46,901 bases of DNA from contig CASFPE010000014.1 of assembly GCA_949296575.1 (NCBI GenBank), forward strand, positions 1-46,901, written 5' to 3'. The position numbers and the translations under genes were made by a program. Of this stretch, positions 16,058 through 25,681 are shown one piece after another (within the stretch, counting starts at the first letter, position 1; each line of letters begins with the position of its first letter). The notes under the pieces were generated by a model. That model was given only the letters and a program-made list of their open reading frames with translations, was not told where the DNA came from and ran no database searches. This DNA is from an uncultured Bacteroides sp. Its GTDB lineage: Bacteria > Bacteroidota > Bacteroidia > Bacteroidales > Bacteroidaceae.

Positions 16058-17311
16058 TCACTCTCTCGTCTGCCCATCACCTTGGATAACCCATTTGTAA
16101 GTCGTCAATTCTTCCAAACCCATAGGGCCTCTCGCATGGAGCTTTTGCGTGCTGATGCCGATTTCTGCCCCTAAGCCGAACTGTGCCCCGTCCGTAAATG
16201 CCGTAGACACATTGGTGTAAACACACGCCGCATCCACCTCACGGGCAAACAACGCCGCATTCCGGGCATCTTCTGTCACAATGCATTCACTATGCTTGGA
16301 GCCATACATGGCAATATGCTCCAACGCCTCATCAATGCCATCTACGGTCTTCACGGCCATGCGGTAAGACAAAAACTCAGTACCAAAACTCTCCTCCGTG
16401 GCCGGTTCCAGCAAATGCGCCGGATAATGGCCTTCAAGCACTTGATAAGCCAAGCTATCAGCATAGATGACCACATGGCTGCCTGCCAGTTTCCGGCACA
16501 ATTCTGGCAAATCAGCCAAACGTTCCTTGTGGACGATCAAGCAATCCAAGGCATTGCACACGCTTACTCTGCGCGTCTTGGCATTATGGACAATGGATGC
16601 GCCTTTGGCCACGTCCCCATATTCATCAAAATAAGTGTGGCAAATGCCTGCCCCCGTCTCGATGACCGGCACACGGGCGTTCTCACGGACAAACCGTATC
16701 AGTTCCTTTCCGCCACGGGGAATGAGCAAATCCACATAACGCCCCGCATTGAGCAATGCCGCCGTGGAGTCATGGCCGGGCGGAAGCAAAGCTAAGGCAT
16801 GCGAATCCACGCCAAACGCCCTCAATACCTCATGAATCACTTCAACAATCGCACGATTCGAATAAACAGCATCGCTGCCGCCCTTCAGCATGCAAGCGTT
16901 ACCCGATTTGAAACAGAGGGAGAAAACATCCACGCTGACATTGGGGCGCGCCTCATAGACTACGCCTATTACACCGAACGGCACACTGACACGCGACAAC
17001 TCCATGCCGTTGGGGCGCACCTCATGCCTCAACACCCGCCCCAAAGGAGAAGGAAGCGAAGCGACATTGCGGGTATCAGACGCCATGCCGTGAAGGCGTC
17101 CGGCAGTGAGCCGCAACCGGTCATACTTGGGATTGGCGGCATCCATCCGGGAAAGATCCTTGGCATTTTCTTCCAGGATATAATCTGCCCGCCGGATAAT
17201 GCCATCTGCCACCGCATTCAGAATATCATTCTTCTGCTTATCAGTTAATGCACTCAGCGAACGAGCGGCTTCTTTGACTCTTCCAAATATAGTTTGCAAT
17301 TCTTCCGACAT
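16058..17311 (-). CDS. proA: Glutamate-5-semialdehyde dehydrogenase (gamma-glutamyl phosphate reductase)
   Basis: The 417-residue product is the second enzyme of proline synthesis, reducing glutamyl-5-phosphate with NADPH. The aldehyde-dehydrogenase-fold catalytic cysteine is in [10 protein letters not shown]. Other family segments are [18 protein letters not shown] and [28 protein letters not shown] near the C-terminus. The ATG at 17311 is separated from the proB stop by a single base, so the two are translationally close and probably coupled. A longer frame through the proB end was rejected. Confidence 0.95.
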   Translation of the reverse strand: MSEELQTIFGRVKEAARSLSALTDKQKNDILNAVADGIIRRADYILEENAKDLSRMDAANPKYDRLRLTAGRLHGMASDTRNVASLPSPLGRVLRHEVRPNGMELSRVSVPFGVIGVVYEARPNVSVDVFSLCFKSGNACMLKGGSDAVYSNRAIVEVIHEVLRAFGVDSHALALLPPGHDSTAALLNAGRYVDLLIPRGGKELIRFVRENARVPVIETGAGICHTYFDEYGDVAKGASIVHNAKTRRVSVCNALDCLIVHKERLADLPELCRKLAGSHVVIYADSLAYQVLEGHYPAHLLEPATEESFGTEFLSYRMAVKTVDGIDEALEHIAMYGSKHSECIVTEDARNAALFAREVDAACVYTNVSTAFTDGAQFGLGAEIGISTQKLHARGPMGLEELTTYKWVIQGDGQTRE

Positions 17312-17312
17312 A

Positions 17313-18395
17313 CTATTCCCAATATAAATAATCGTAATGCACGATTGGTTTCTGCCCATGCTTCCCTAACACTTCAGCGGCTTCTGACGAATTAAGATTG
17401 CTTCTTCCTATCGCTATTTGACGACCTTCTCCATCCAAAACGCGAACAATATCCTCTCTTTCAAACTTTCCTTCAATGCGTACCACACCAACAGGAAGAA
17501 TGCTAAGAACTCTCCCATTCCGAATTGCTTCGGCTGTGGCTCCATCGACATGCAACGCACCTTTTGCAAAACTCCCGGAATGGGCAATCCATTTCTTTAT
17601 ACTCGACAGGCCTTGAGGCGCAGGATGGAAAAACGTACAAGGAAATCCTTCCGGGCATTGCAACAACCCGGTAAGCACATTCTCACGTTTCCCATTCGCA
17701 ATAAAGACAGCAATTCCCTCGCCTGCCACCTTTTGGGCTATATGCAATTTTGTCCACATCCCGCCCCGTCCCAAACAAGATTTCCCGGGTTGGATATATT
17801 GTGACAAATCATCATCAGGCTCCACATTGCGGATAAGACGAGCATTCTCATCAGACAACGAGCCATCATAAACGCCATCCACATTACTAAGGATAATAAG
17901 AGCCTGTGCATTCATCATCGAAGCAATCAAACCGCTTAATTCATCATTATCGGTAAACATCAACTCGGTCACTGACACGGCATCATTCTCGTTCACGATA
18001 GGCAGCACTCCATTATCCAACATGGCCATCATACAATTCCTCTGGTTCAAATAATGCCCGCGAGTACTAAAACTTTCTTTTGTGGTAAGAACTTGCCCCA
18101 CTGGAATGCAATGTTCCCGAAACAATTCATAATAACGGTTAATGAGTTTTACCTGTCCTACCGCTGAATATAATTGCCTTTGGCTAATACTATCCAACCT
18201 CTTACCTGCGTGAATCTCACCCCTACCGGATGCTACAGCTCCTGAAGATATGAGAATCACGGATACACCTGCTTTCCAAAGCAATGCCAACTGATCTACA
18301 AGAGCCGACATCCGCGTGATATCCAAGGTCCCATCATCACGCGTCAAAACATTGCTGCCTATCTTCACAGCAATTTTGTCGAACTGAGATATCAT
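17313..18395 (-). CDS. proB: Glutamate 5-kinase
   Basis: The 360-residue product is the first, feedback-controlled enzyme of proline synthesis. The N-terminal amino-acid-kinase domain (about 1-250) contains [22 protein letters not shown] and [11 protein letters not shown]-terminal PUA domain (about 275-360) includes [26 protein letters not shown] sequence. The gene sits 6 bases after the DUF2007 gene and 1 base before proA. The base composition here is near 43% G+C in one counted line, about 20 points lower than the rsgA region. Confidence 0.95.
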   Translation of the reverse strand: MISQFDKIAVKIGSNVLTRDDGTLDITRMSALVDQLALLWKAGVSVILISSGAVASGRGEIHAGKRLDSISQRQLYSAVGQVKLINRYYELFREHCIPVGQVLTTKESFSTRGHYLNQRNCMMAMLDNGVLPIVNENDAVSVTELMFTDNDELSGLIASMMNAQALIILSNVDGVYDGSLSDENARLIRNVEPDDDLSQYIQPGKSCLGRGGMWTKLHIAQKVAGEGIAVFIANGKRENVLTGLLQCPEGFPCTFFHPAPQGLSSIKKWIAHSGSFAKGALHVDGATAEAIRNGRVLSILPVGVVRIEGKFEREDIVRVLDGEGRQIAIGRSNLNSSEAAEVLGKHGQKPIVHYDYLYWE

Positions 18396-18401
18396 TCGGC
18401 T

Positions 18402-18638
18402 CTATTCGCTTTTGTCTTTTTCATTGACCAACTGTATGGCCTTTCCATAATCAGCTTCGTTTACCAAAACTTTCATCTCCCCGCCTAAACCGGCATAAGG
18501 AGAAGTAACACTACCCATAGTCTCATCCTTCAGGAATGCCTGAATGTTGTTCGACTCCAGCAAACCTTTCACGACTTCGGCTTCCCACGGGGAACCACCA
18601 AACACTTCTACATAATTGTCTTTTCCTTTCGTTTCCAT
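18402..18638 (-). CDS. DUF2007-type putative signal-transducing protein
   Basis: The product is a 78-residue small soluble protein. The layout YVEVFGGSPWEAEVVKGLLE, then IQAFLKDE, then EMKVLVNEADYGKAIQLV matches the DUF2007 family. That family is thought to be a small regulatory or metal-binding fold, with no proven role. It is the first gene of the proB-proA-argF' transcript, and its position there might point to control of proline or arginine flux; this is inference only. The ATG at 18638 is preferred to an upstream in-frame start that would run through the promoter. Confidence 0.8.
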   Translation of the reverse strand: METKGKDNYVEVFGGSPWEAEVVKGLLESNNIQAFLKDETMGSVTSPYAGLGGEMKVLVNEADYGKAIQLVNEKDKSE

Positions 18639-18666
18639 AAAATCCTCCTTTAAAATCCATACATTA

Positions 18667-18697
18667 CAAATATAGGAATATAAACGCAAAAAACAAT
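18667..18697 (-). promoter_or_regulatory. Putative promoter of the DUF2007-proB-proA-argF' unit
   Basis: On the minus strand: ATTG (18694-18697), 19 bases, TATATTTG (18667-18674). The -7 element is consensus and the -33 element has one mismatch. The start codon of the DUF2007 gene is 29 bases downstream. Confidence 0.45.
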
Positions 18698-18718
18698 CCT
18701 TTATGAATAAAAATATGA

Positions 18719-20383
18719 CTATTTCCCTTCATCGCCCCGACGTATCTCCACTCGGCGTATTTTCCCACTGATGGTTTTAGGCAATTCATCAACGAATTCC
18801 ACCACACGAGGATATTTGTAAGGCGCTGTTACTTTTTTCACATGATTCTGCAATTCTTTCACAAGTGCCTCACCCACACGGTTTTTATACTCTCTTGACA
18901 AAACCACTGTTGCTTTCACCACTTGGCCACGAATCTCATCAGGCACACCGGTAATCGCACATTCCACAACGGCAGGATGACTCATCAACGCACTTTCCAC
19001 CTCAAAGGGGCCAATTCGATAACCCGAACTTTTAATCACATCATCAGCACGACCTACAAACCAAAAATAACCATCTTCATCTTTCCAAGCCACATCACCT
19101 GTATAATAAATTCCATCATGCCATGCCTCACGAGTACGTTGCGGATCACGATAATATTCCTTGAATAATCCTAACGGCTTCTCTTTTTCCGTACGAATCA
19201 CGATTTGACCTTGTTCACCAGCCTCAGCAGGACGTCCGTCCGGCATTAATAAATCAACAGCATATTGCGGGTTAGGGACACCCATGCTACCAGGTTTAGG
19301 CTTCATCCATGGAAACGTCGCAATAGTAAGAGTTGTTTCCGTCTGTCCGAAACCCTCCATCAATTCAATGCCCGTAAGTTCCTTAAAAGTATCAAATACA
19401 GCAGGATTCAACGCTTCGCCAGCAATCGTGCAATATTTCAAAGAAGACAAATCGTATTTCGACAAGTCCTCATGAATCAAAAAACGGAATATAGTAGGTG
19501 GAGCGCACAATGATGTAACATGATAATCCTGTATCTTTTCCAAGATATGCGCAGGCGTGAATTTCTCATGATCATAAACAAATATATTAGCACCCACAAT
19601 CCATTGCCCGTAGAGCTTCCCCCATACAGCCTTCCCCCAACCTGTATCCGCAATAGTGAGATGAAGACTGTCGCCCGACAAATTATGCCAAAAAGCTCCC
19701 GTCACAATATGACCCAATGGATAAGTAAAGTCATGAGCTACCATCTTCGGTTCTCCCGTTGTCCCAGAGGTGAAATACATAAGGGATATATCATCATTAT
19801 CATTCACATGTTCAGGACGGACAAAAGGAATTGCATGTTCTATACCTTGATGGAAATCACAAAAGCCTTCAGGCACCAACGTTCCCACACTGACCAAATG
19901 CTGAACAGATGGCGATTCAGGCAATGCAGCACGAACATGTTCCGTTATAATCTCCTCACCAGCACAAACAATCATCTTAATGTCGGCTGCATTGCAACGA
20001 TATACAATATCTTTCTTCGTCAACAAATGCGTGGCAGGAATAGCCACCGCCCCCAATTTGTGAAGTGCCACAATGGAAAACCAAAACTCATACCTACGTT
20101 TCAATATCAGCATTACCATATCGCCGTGCCCTATCCCCAAACTTTGAAAGTAAGAAGCCGTCATATCTGAATATTTCTTCATCTCGGCAAATGTGAACTG
20201 ATGAAATTCTTCACGGTCATTTGTCCAACAGAGTGCTTTTTTCCCCGGTTGTTCTTGAGCCCAAGCGTCGACGACATCGTAGCCGAAGTTAAAGTGATCC
20301 GGCACGTTTATCTTCAGGTTTTGGATGAAATCTTCCTGCGAAGTGAAGACTGTCTTGTTTAAAAATCGTTCTAACATAGGCAT
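18719..20383 (-). CDS. Acyl-CoA synthetase (ACSM-like AMP-forming ligase)
   Basis: The 554-residue adenylate-forming enzyme activates a carboxylic acid to its CoA ester. The P-loop-like YFTSGTTGEPKMV motif, the GFGQTETT motif, the YYTGDVAWKDEDGYFWFVGR hinge and the catalytic-lysine motif LPKTISGKIRR are all present. It resembles the medium-chain acyl-CoA synthetase group more than acetyl-CoA synthetase, but the substrate cannot be read from sequence. Starts at 20383 or 20377 are both possible. It is the last gene of the arginine/proline cluster and directly follows the XRE/cupin regulator, which is its likely controller. Confidence 0.88.
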   Translation of the reverse strand: MPMLERFLNKTVFTSQEDFIQNLKINVPDHFNFGYDVVDAWAQEQPGKKALCWTNDREEFHQFTFAEMKKYSDMTASYFQSLGIGHGDMVMLILKRRYEFWFSIVALHKLGAVAIPATHLLTKKDIVYRCNAADIKMIVCAGEEIITEHVRAALPESPSVQHLVSVGTLVPEGFCDFHQGIEHAIPFVRPEHVNDNDDISLMYFTSGTTGEPKMVAHDFTYPLGHIVTGAFWHNLSGDSLHLTIADTGWGKAVWGKLYGQWIVGANIFVYDHEKFTPAHILEKIQDYHVTSLCAPPTIFRFLIHEDLSKYDLSSLKYCTIAGEALNPAVFDTFKELTGIELMEGFGQTETTLTIATFPWMKPKPGSMGVPNPQYAVDLLMPDGRPAEAGEQGQIVIRTEKEKPLGLFKEYYRDPQRTREAWHDGIYYTGDVAWKDEDGYFWFVGRADDVIKSSGYRIGPFEVESALMSHPAVVECAITGVPDEIRGQVVKATVVLSREYKNRVGEALVKELQNHVKKVTAPYKYPRVVEFVDELPKTISGKIRRVEIRRGDEGK

Positions 20384-20396
20384 GCTTTTTAGGTAA

Positions 20397-20945
20397 TTAC
20401 ATGATGATGGCAAGAAATTTGACGGCTTTCCCGTCCAATGCTTTCATTCCGTGCGGAAGGCGCGAATTGAAATAGATACTGTCGCCCGGGTTGAGAACCA
20501 ACTCTTTTCCCCCGATGCTGAGCAACAACCGCCCTTCAATGACCAAATTAAACTCTTGTCCCTCGTGGGTGTTATAGTGCATGGGGGTTTCGTTCGGCTC
20601 AACAGTGACAATAAACGGGTCGCCCTTGCGGTCTTTGAAACCCGCAGCCAGCGATTGGTATTTGTATGCTTTGGTCCGCTCCACGCTGACACCTTTTCCT
20701 GCGCGTGTCAGAAAGTAGCTGCTCATTTTCGGTTCTTCGCCAAACATCAAGGCATCCAGCGCGATATTGTAATGGCGGGCAATTTGCTGAAGCATGCTTA
20801 CGCTGATGTCATGTTCGCCACTTTCGGCACGTTCATATTCGGTTGGATTGATGCCGCAGTCTGCGGCAATCTCTGCGGAAGACAGTTCCATAGCGTCGCG
20901 CAATCCGCGCAACCGCTCTGCTATTTGTCTGATTTGGTCATCCAT
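20397..20945 (-). CDS. XRE-family regulator with C-terminal cupin sensor domain
   Basis: The product has 182 residues. Residues 7-60 form an HTH_3 helix-turn-helix (LRDAMELSSAEIAADCGIN and then YERAESGEHDIS). Residues about 105-180 form a cupin barrel (MHYNTHEGQEFNLVIEGRL and NPGDSIYFNSRLPHG), the usual small-ligand sensor in this family. It starts 2 bases after the proC stop and ends 13 bases before the acyl-CoA ligase, so it is probably cotranscribed with both. Adjacency suggests it senses the ligase substrate or product. Confidence 0.9.
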   Translation of the reverse strand: MDDQIRQIAERLRGLRDAMELSSAEIAADCGINPTEYERAESGEHDISVSMLQQIARHYNIALDALMFGEEPKMSSYFLTRAGKGVSVERTKAYKYQSLAAGFKDRKGDPFIVTVEPNETPMHYNTHEGQEFNLVIEGRLLLSIGGKELVLNPGDSIYFNSRLPHGMKALDGKAVKFLAIIM

Positions 20946-20947
20946 AG

Positions 20948-21742
20948 TTAGAATGCATAAAGTTGGTGAGACATACTTGCTTTCAGCGCATTAATGACAG
21001 CAGATGGAAAACCGGCGTGATCCAACGCGTTGATTCCCAGGATAGTGCATCCGCCGGGCGTGCATACGGCTTCTATTTCTTTAGCAGGATCAACCTCAAG
21101 TTTCTCAAGGAGACAGGCCGCTCCCTGCAATGTCTGCGCCATCAGCCTTTTACCATCGGCCGGGCAGATACCCGATTCAATGCCGGCCTGCACACAAGCC
21201 TGCACATATTTCATGAGATAAGCGATACCGCAAGAGCACAAGGACGTGGCAGCGTTTATGTGATTTTCATCGATGTGCATCGTTTGTCCCATACCATTTA
21301 GCATGTCTGTCAGTGTTTTGCACTGTTCGCCCGTAACATTGCTTTTGGCAATAAGCGTCATGCTTTGCAGAATGCGGATGGCTGTGTTGGGGACAATGCG
21401 GAACATTGGCATGTTTGGGTGTGAAACATAACCATACAATTGATTGAACATGATGCCTGCCGCAACCGATACCAACACTTGGTTTTTGCGGAGCTTCAAT
21501 TCCTGAAGTACAGTTCCTACCAACTGTGGTTTCACGGCCAAGAAAATGTATCCGGCCTCGTCCGCAGCTTCTTTGTTGCTATTTGTGATGTTGATAGCGG
21601 GAAATTCCTCTTTCAGCCGATCCAACTTTTCTTGTGAGGGATTAGACACCCAGATGTCTTTTGTATTAACGACTGTACCCAAAGCCAGTCCTCTTGCAAT
21701 GGCACCGCCCATGTTGCCTGCGCCGATAATTGCTGTTTTCAT
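20948..21742 (-). CDS. proC: Pyrroline-5-carboxylate reductase
   Basis: The 264-residue product catalyses the last step of proline synthesis. The NAD(P)-binding Rossmann motif is at the start (IGAGNMGGAIARGL). The VSVAAGI segment, MPMFRIVPNTA and the C-terminal PGGCTILGINALDHAGF segment match the family. It is separated from proB and proA, which lie in the neighbouring unit, and is placed instead in the arginine operon after argD. The gap to argD is 12 bases and to the regulator 2 bases. Confidence 0.95.
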   Translation of the reverse strand: MKTAIIGAGNMGGAIARGLALGTVVNTKDIWVSNPSQEKLDRLKEEFPAINITNSNKEAADEAGYIFLAVKPQLVGTVLQELKLRKNQVLVSVAAGIMFNQLYGYVSHPNMPMFRIVPNTAIRILQSMTLIAKSNVTGEQCKTLTDMLNGMGQTMHIDENHINAATSLCSCGIAYLMKYVQACVQAGIESGICPADGKRLMAQTLQGAACLLEKLEVDPAKEIEAVCTPGGCTILGINALDHAGFPSAVINALKASMSHQLYAF

Positions 21743-21754
21743 ATTTCGTTCCTT

Positions 21755-22885
21755 TTATTGGTTACAAATCGTCCTCTTCAATCGGAAAAGAAAATCGTCG
21801 GCTTCGTTGCTTGTCAGGCAGAGAGGCGGCAGCAAGCGCAAAATGTTGCAACCACTAGCACCGGTGAATACATGTTCTTTATAAATCAGATATTTGCGAA
21901 GTTCTTTGATGTCTTGGTCGAACTCCAGCCCAATCATCAGCCCCAAGCCGCGCACTTCTTTGATTTGCGGGATTTTTCTTAGCTCGTTTGCCAAATAAGT
22001 GCCTACTTGAACCGCATTTTCCACTAAGTTCTCTTTTTCAATGACATCAAGCACCGCCAACGCAGCGGCACAAGCTAAATGATTGCCTCCGAAAGTAGTT
22101 CCCAACTCACCATAATGAGGCGTGAACATCGGACTGATCAACACCGCGCCCATCGGAAAGCCATTGCCTATACCCTTGGCTACCGTAATAATGTCTGGCC
22201 TGATACAAGCATGCTGATGTGCGAAAAACTTGCCACTGCGTCCATATCCGGATTGTATTTCATCCAAAATCAATACCGTTCCTGTGGCCGTGCAACACTC
22301 ACGCAATGCTTGCAGGAAAGCAACATCCGGCACTTGGATTCCCCCTACGCCTTGAATGCCTTCGATGATGACCGCGCACACATCGCCTTTCTCCAATTCC
22401 TTCCGCACGGCATCCATGTCATTCAGAGGGAAGAAAGTGGCATGCCCGTTCTGGTTGACAGGCGCTATGATGTGAGGATTGTCTGTCGTTTCCACAGCCA
22501 AGGAAGTACGTCCATGGAAGGCCTTGCTAAAAGCAATGATACGTTTCCGTCTATTATAAAACGATGCCAATTTAAGCGCATTTTCATTCGCCTCTGCTCC
22601 TGAATTAACCAAGAACAGCGAATACCCCTCATAACCTGACACTCTGCCCAAACGTTCCGCCAATTTCCGCTGCAGTCCATTGACCACTGAATTGGAATAA
22701 AAGCCCAATTTTGCCACTTGCCCGCTAATGCTCTCCACGTAATGCGGATGGGCATGGCCGATGGATATGACAGCATGGCCACCATAAAAATCCAGATACT
22801 CCACACCTTTATCGTCCCACACATGGCAACGTTTTCCTTTGACTATATTCACATCAAAAAGAGGATATACATCGAAAAGTTCCAT
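21755..22885 (-). CDS. argD: N-acylornithine aminotransferase
   Basis: The 376-residue class III PLP aminotransferase converts N-acylglutamate semialdehyde to N-acylornithine. Landmarks are FLVNSGAEANENALKLA, LILDEIQSGYGRSGKFFAHQ and the PLP-lysine motif TVAKGIGNGFPMGAV. Because the downstream transcarbamylase is of the succinyl type, the natural substrate is probably N-succinyl, though this protein alone does not prove it. The ATG at 22885 is chosen; an in-frame TTG five codons upstream would overlap the end of argC. Confidence 0.93.
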   Translation of the reverse strand: MELFDVYPLFDVNIVKGKRCHVWDDKGVEYLDFYGGHAVISIGHAHPHYVESISGQVAKLGFYSNSVVNGLQRKLAERLGRVSGYEGYSLFLVNSGAEANENALKLASFYNRRKRIIAFSKAFHGRTSLAVETTDNPHIIAPVNQNGHATFFPLNDMDAVRKELEKGDVCAVIIEGIQGVGGIQVPDVAFLQALRECCTATGTVLILDEIQSGYGRSGKFFAHQHACIRPDIITVAKGIGNGFPMGAVLISPMFTPHYGELGTTFGGNHLACAAALAVLDVIEKENLVENAVQVGTYLANELRKIPQIKEVRGLGLMIGLEFDQDIKELRKYLIYKEHVFTGASGCNILRLLPPLCLTSNEADDFLFRLKRTICNQ

Positions 22886-22896
22886 TTCTGTCCATT

Positions 22897-23865
22897 TCAA
22901 AAAGCGGAAGGCTTCAACCGCAAACCGACCGTTTCTTCCAAATTAAACAATAAGTTCATATTATGCACCGCTTGCCCGCTGGCTCCTTTCAACAGATTGT
23001 CAATGCAGGAAACGATAAGCAACTTTTCACCGTGCTTCTCCAAATGTATCAGGCATTTATTGGTGTTAATTACCTGCTTCAGGTCTATTTCCTTGTCAAT
23101 GATATGCACAAAAGAGTCTTTTTCATAATACTCCTTGTAAATCCGGGTTGTTTCTTCTATCGAAACTTTGTTCCTGACTACGATAGTAGCGAATATGCCC
23201 CGTGCAAAACATCCCCTGTACGGGATAAAATCGATATCTGAACTGAAGCTGTTCTGCAACTGGCTGAGCGCTTGCTTGATTTCAGGCACATGCTGGTGGG
23301 CAAACGACTTGTAGATGCTGATGTTGTCGTTCCGCCAACTGAAATGGCTTGTCGGCCCTGGTTTCACTCCAGCACCTGTGCTGCCTGTGATGGCATTAAT
23401 GGAAATAGGGCTATTGAGCATCAGATGTTTTGCCAACGGGAGCAATCCTAATTCTATACAGGTGGCAAAACATCCCGGATTGGCCACATGCTTGCTATGG
23501 CAGATAGCACGGCGGTTCAGCTCCGGCAGCCCGTACACGAAATCATGACTCCCATCACAGATGCGGTAATCCATGGAAAGGTCGACAATCTTCAAGCCTT
23601 CCGAAACAGGATGGCTTTCCAAGAACTTCCGCGTGTCGCCATGCGCGGTACAGAAAAAAAGGCAGTCTATCTCCTCCAAGGGCAAATGTCCGGTGAAACA
23701 AAGGTCAGTCTCCCCGTGCAACCCCTCGTGGACATCGGCCACACGATTGCCTGCATTGCTGGTGCTGTGGATAAAGGCAATCTCCACCTCCGGGTGGTTG
23801 ATGAGCAGGCGGATAAGTTCGCCGGCGGCATATCCCGCGCCACCTATGATTCCTACTTTTATCAT
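22897..23865 (-). CDS. argC: N-acyl-gamma-glutamyl-phosphate reductase
   Basis: The 322-residue product reduces N-acylglutamyl phosphate with NADPH. The Rossmann motif G8-G-A-G-Y-A-A-G-E-L opens the protein and the catalytic cysteine is C132 in VANPGCFATC. The RGCFARGIFATI segment and the C-terminal substrate region are typical. Order in the cluster is argG, argC, argD with gaps of 18 and 11 bases. As with argD, the acyl group is likely succinyl in this organism. Confidence 0.94.
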   Translation of the reverse strand: MIKVGIIGGAGYAAGELIRLLINHPEVEIAFIHSTSNAGNRVADVHEGLHGETDLCFTGHLPLEEIDCLFFCTAHGDTRKFLESHPVSEGLKIVDLSMDYRICDGSHDFVYGLPELNRRAICHSKHVANPGCFATCIELGLLPLAKHLMLNSPISINAITGSTGAGVKPGPTSHFSWRNDNISIYKSFAHQHVPEIKQALSQLQNSFSSDIDFIPYRGCFARGIFATIVVRNKVSIEETTRIYKEYYEKDSFVHIIDKEIDLKQVINTNKCLIHLEKHGEKLLIVSCIDNLLKGASGQAVHNMNLLFNLEETVGLRLKPSAF

Positions 23866-23883
23866 ATCACTATTTTTATTATG

Positions 23884-25095
23884 TCAAATGTTGCCCAATT
23901 CATCCTTATGTCCGGCATAGTAAGCGCGAAGCGGGGTGGACAGGACTTTGATGAATCCTTTGGCGTCCTCTGCCGTCCAGCCTTTCTGCATTTCTCCGTA
24001 TTCGCCAAGTTTGTTTTTCACCAAATCATCTGCGCTTTCCACGCCGATGGTGTGGAAGCCGTATGGGCGCAGTTCCAAGATGGCCGTGCCGTTCACGTTG
24101 CGCTGCGAAGAAGCCAGCATGACTTCGATGTCGCGCATCACCGGCTCCAGATACTGACTTTCATGCAGGAACATCCCGTACCAATTGGCCACTTGGTCTT
24201 TCCAATATTGCTGCCACTTGCTCAGCGTGTATTTCTCCAAAAAGCGGTGTGCGCCGATAATCAGCATGGGGGCAGCCGCCTCGAAGCCCACACGGCCTTT
24301 GATGCCGATGATGGTGTCGCCCACATGCATGTCTCTCCCGATGGCGTAGGCCGCGCCGATTTCCTCCACTTTCTGGATGGCACGAATAGGATCGTCAATG
24401 CGTTCGCCGTTGACAGCTTTCAGTTCGCCCTGCTCGAAGGAGAGGAGCAGCTGCTCCGTCCCTTCCTTCGTGCAATGCTTCAGATAAGCCGTCTCAGGCA
24501 ATCCTTGGGCGGAGTCCAATATCTCACCCCCGCAGATACTCGTCCCCCATATCCCTACATTATAGGAATACTTCAGCTTGGCAAAGTCGGCGGTGAAGCC
24601 ATGCTTGTTCAGGTAGTCTATTTCCTCTTGCCGGCTCAGAGCCATGTCGCGGGTCAGGGTGATGATTTCCATGCCCGGCGCCATGACGAGGAAGGTCATG
24701 TCGAAGCGCACTTGGTCGTTGCCCGCTCCTGTGGAGCCATGTGCGATGGCATCGGCGCCAATTTCGTTGGCGTAACGCGCAATGGCCAAGGCTTGGAAGA
24801 TGCGCTCGGAACTGACGGACACAGGATAGGTGCCGTTGCGCAGGACATTGCCGTAAACCATGTATTTAAGGCTTTTTTCGTAATACTCGCGGGTCACATC
24901 GAGGGTCACGTACTTCGTTGCGCCCAATTTGTAAGCATTCGCCTCGTTGGCCTCCAACTGCTCCTTGCTGAAGCCGCCGGTGTTGGCGCAAGCCGCATGC
25001 ACTTCATAGCCTTTCTCTTTTGCAAGGTACATGACGGTGAACGAGGTGTCCAACCCGCCGCTGAACGCGACAACTACTTTCTTCTTCTTTTCCAT
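23884..25095 (-). CDS. argG: Argininosuccinate synthase
   Basis: The 403-residue product joins citrulline and aspartate with ATP to make argininosuccinate. The ATP pyrophosphatase loop is A10-F-S-G-G-L-D-T-S near the start, and HGSTGAGNDQVRFDM is a family hallmark. The ATG at 25095 is preferred over an in-frame extension of 13 residues that overlaps the upstream gene end. argH, argB and the deacylase are not in the window, so the pathway is completed elsewhere. Confidence 0.95.
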   Translation of the reverse strand: MEKKKKVVVAFSGGLDTSFTVMYLAKEKGYEVHAACANTGGFSKEQLEANEANAYKLGATKYVTLDVTREYYEKSLKYMVYGNVLRNGTYPVSVSSERIFQALAIARYANEIGADAIAHGSTGAGNDQVRFDMTFLVMAPGMEIITLTRDMALSRQEEIDYLNKHGFTADFAKLKYSYNVGIWGTSICGGEILDSAQGLPETAYLKHCTKEGTEQLLLSFEQGELKAVNGERIDDPIRAIQKVEEIGAAYAIGRDMHVGDTIIGIKGRVGFEAAAPMLIIGAHRFLEKYTLSKWQQYWKDQVANWYGMFLHESQYLEPVMRDIEVMLASSQRNVNGTAILELRPYGFHTIGVESADDLVKNKLGEYGEMQKGWTAEDAKGFIKVLSTPLRAYYAGHKDELGNI

Positions 25096-25106
25096 ATCTC
25101 TGTGTA

Positions 25107-25667
25107 TTAACCGTTTGTTTTCTCCTGATGGCATTCCGGGTCGTAGAGCATGGCCGTGCAGATGCAGTACTTCCGTCCGGTGCGTTCCAGCACGTCATGG
25201 TTCACGCATCCCTCGCATCCCTTCCAGAAGGACTCGTCGTCGGTGAGTTGCGCGAAAGTGACGGGGACGTAGCCCAGTTCCGTGTTGATTTTCATGACGG
25301 CGGCACCGCTGGTCAAGCCGAACAGCTTGGCATGGGGCCAGCGGAGTCGCGAAAGGGTGAACGCGGCTTTCTTGATGCGCTTGGCAAGCCCCTGACCACG
25401 GTATTTTTCGGCCACAATCAACCCGGAATTGGCCACATACGTCTTGTTGCCCCAGCTTTCGATGTAACAAAAGCCCGCAAACTCGTCGCCGCAAAGGGCA
25501 ATAATCGCCTTCCCTTCCTTCATTTTCTGGGCAACGTACTCGTGCGACCGCTTGGCAATGCCCGTCCCCCGCACTTTGGCGGCATTGGTGATGGTCTCCA
25601 AAATGGTATCCACGTATGCTTCATGCGAAGCGTCGGCTACCATGACATCTATCTCCTGCGATTCCAT
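25107..25667 (-). CDS. GNAT acetyltransferase in the arginine operon; candidate N-acylglutamate synthase
   Basis: The product has 186 residues. The acyl-CoA-binding loop is R90-G-Q-G-L-A in VAEKYRGQGLAKRI, typical of GNAT enzymes. After the GNAT core comes an unusual cysteine-rich end: C151, C154, H157, C168, C170, C179 and H180, a possible metal site. It lies between argR and argG, where the otherwise missing first enzyme of the pathway would be expected, so N-succinyl- or N-acetylglutamate synthase is the best guess. I recall that the equivalent gene in B. thetaiotaomicron was proposed for this step, but cannot verify that here. The start at 25667 follows an AAGGA-like site. Confidence 0.8.
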   Translation of the reverse strand: MESQEIDVMVADASHEAYVDTILETITNAAKVRGTGIAKRSHEYVAQKMKEGKAIIALCGDEFAGFCYIESWGNKTYVANSGLIVAEKYRGQGLAKRIKKAAFTLSRLRWPHAKLFGLTSGAAVMKINTELGYVPVTFAQLTDDESFWKGCEGCVNHDVLERTGRKYCICTAMLYDPECHQEKTNG

Positions 25668-25681
25668 TGTTCCTTCCACTC

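Noticed and set aside
23488..25110. 540-residue open frame opposite argG
   Set aside because: It is fully antisense to argG and argC with no recognisable domain; the argG frame carries all catalytic motifs.
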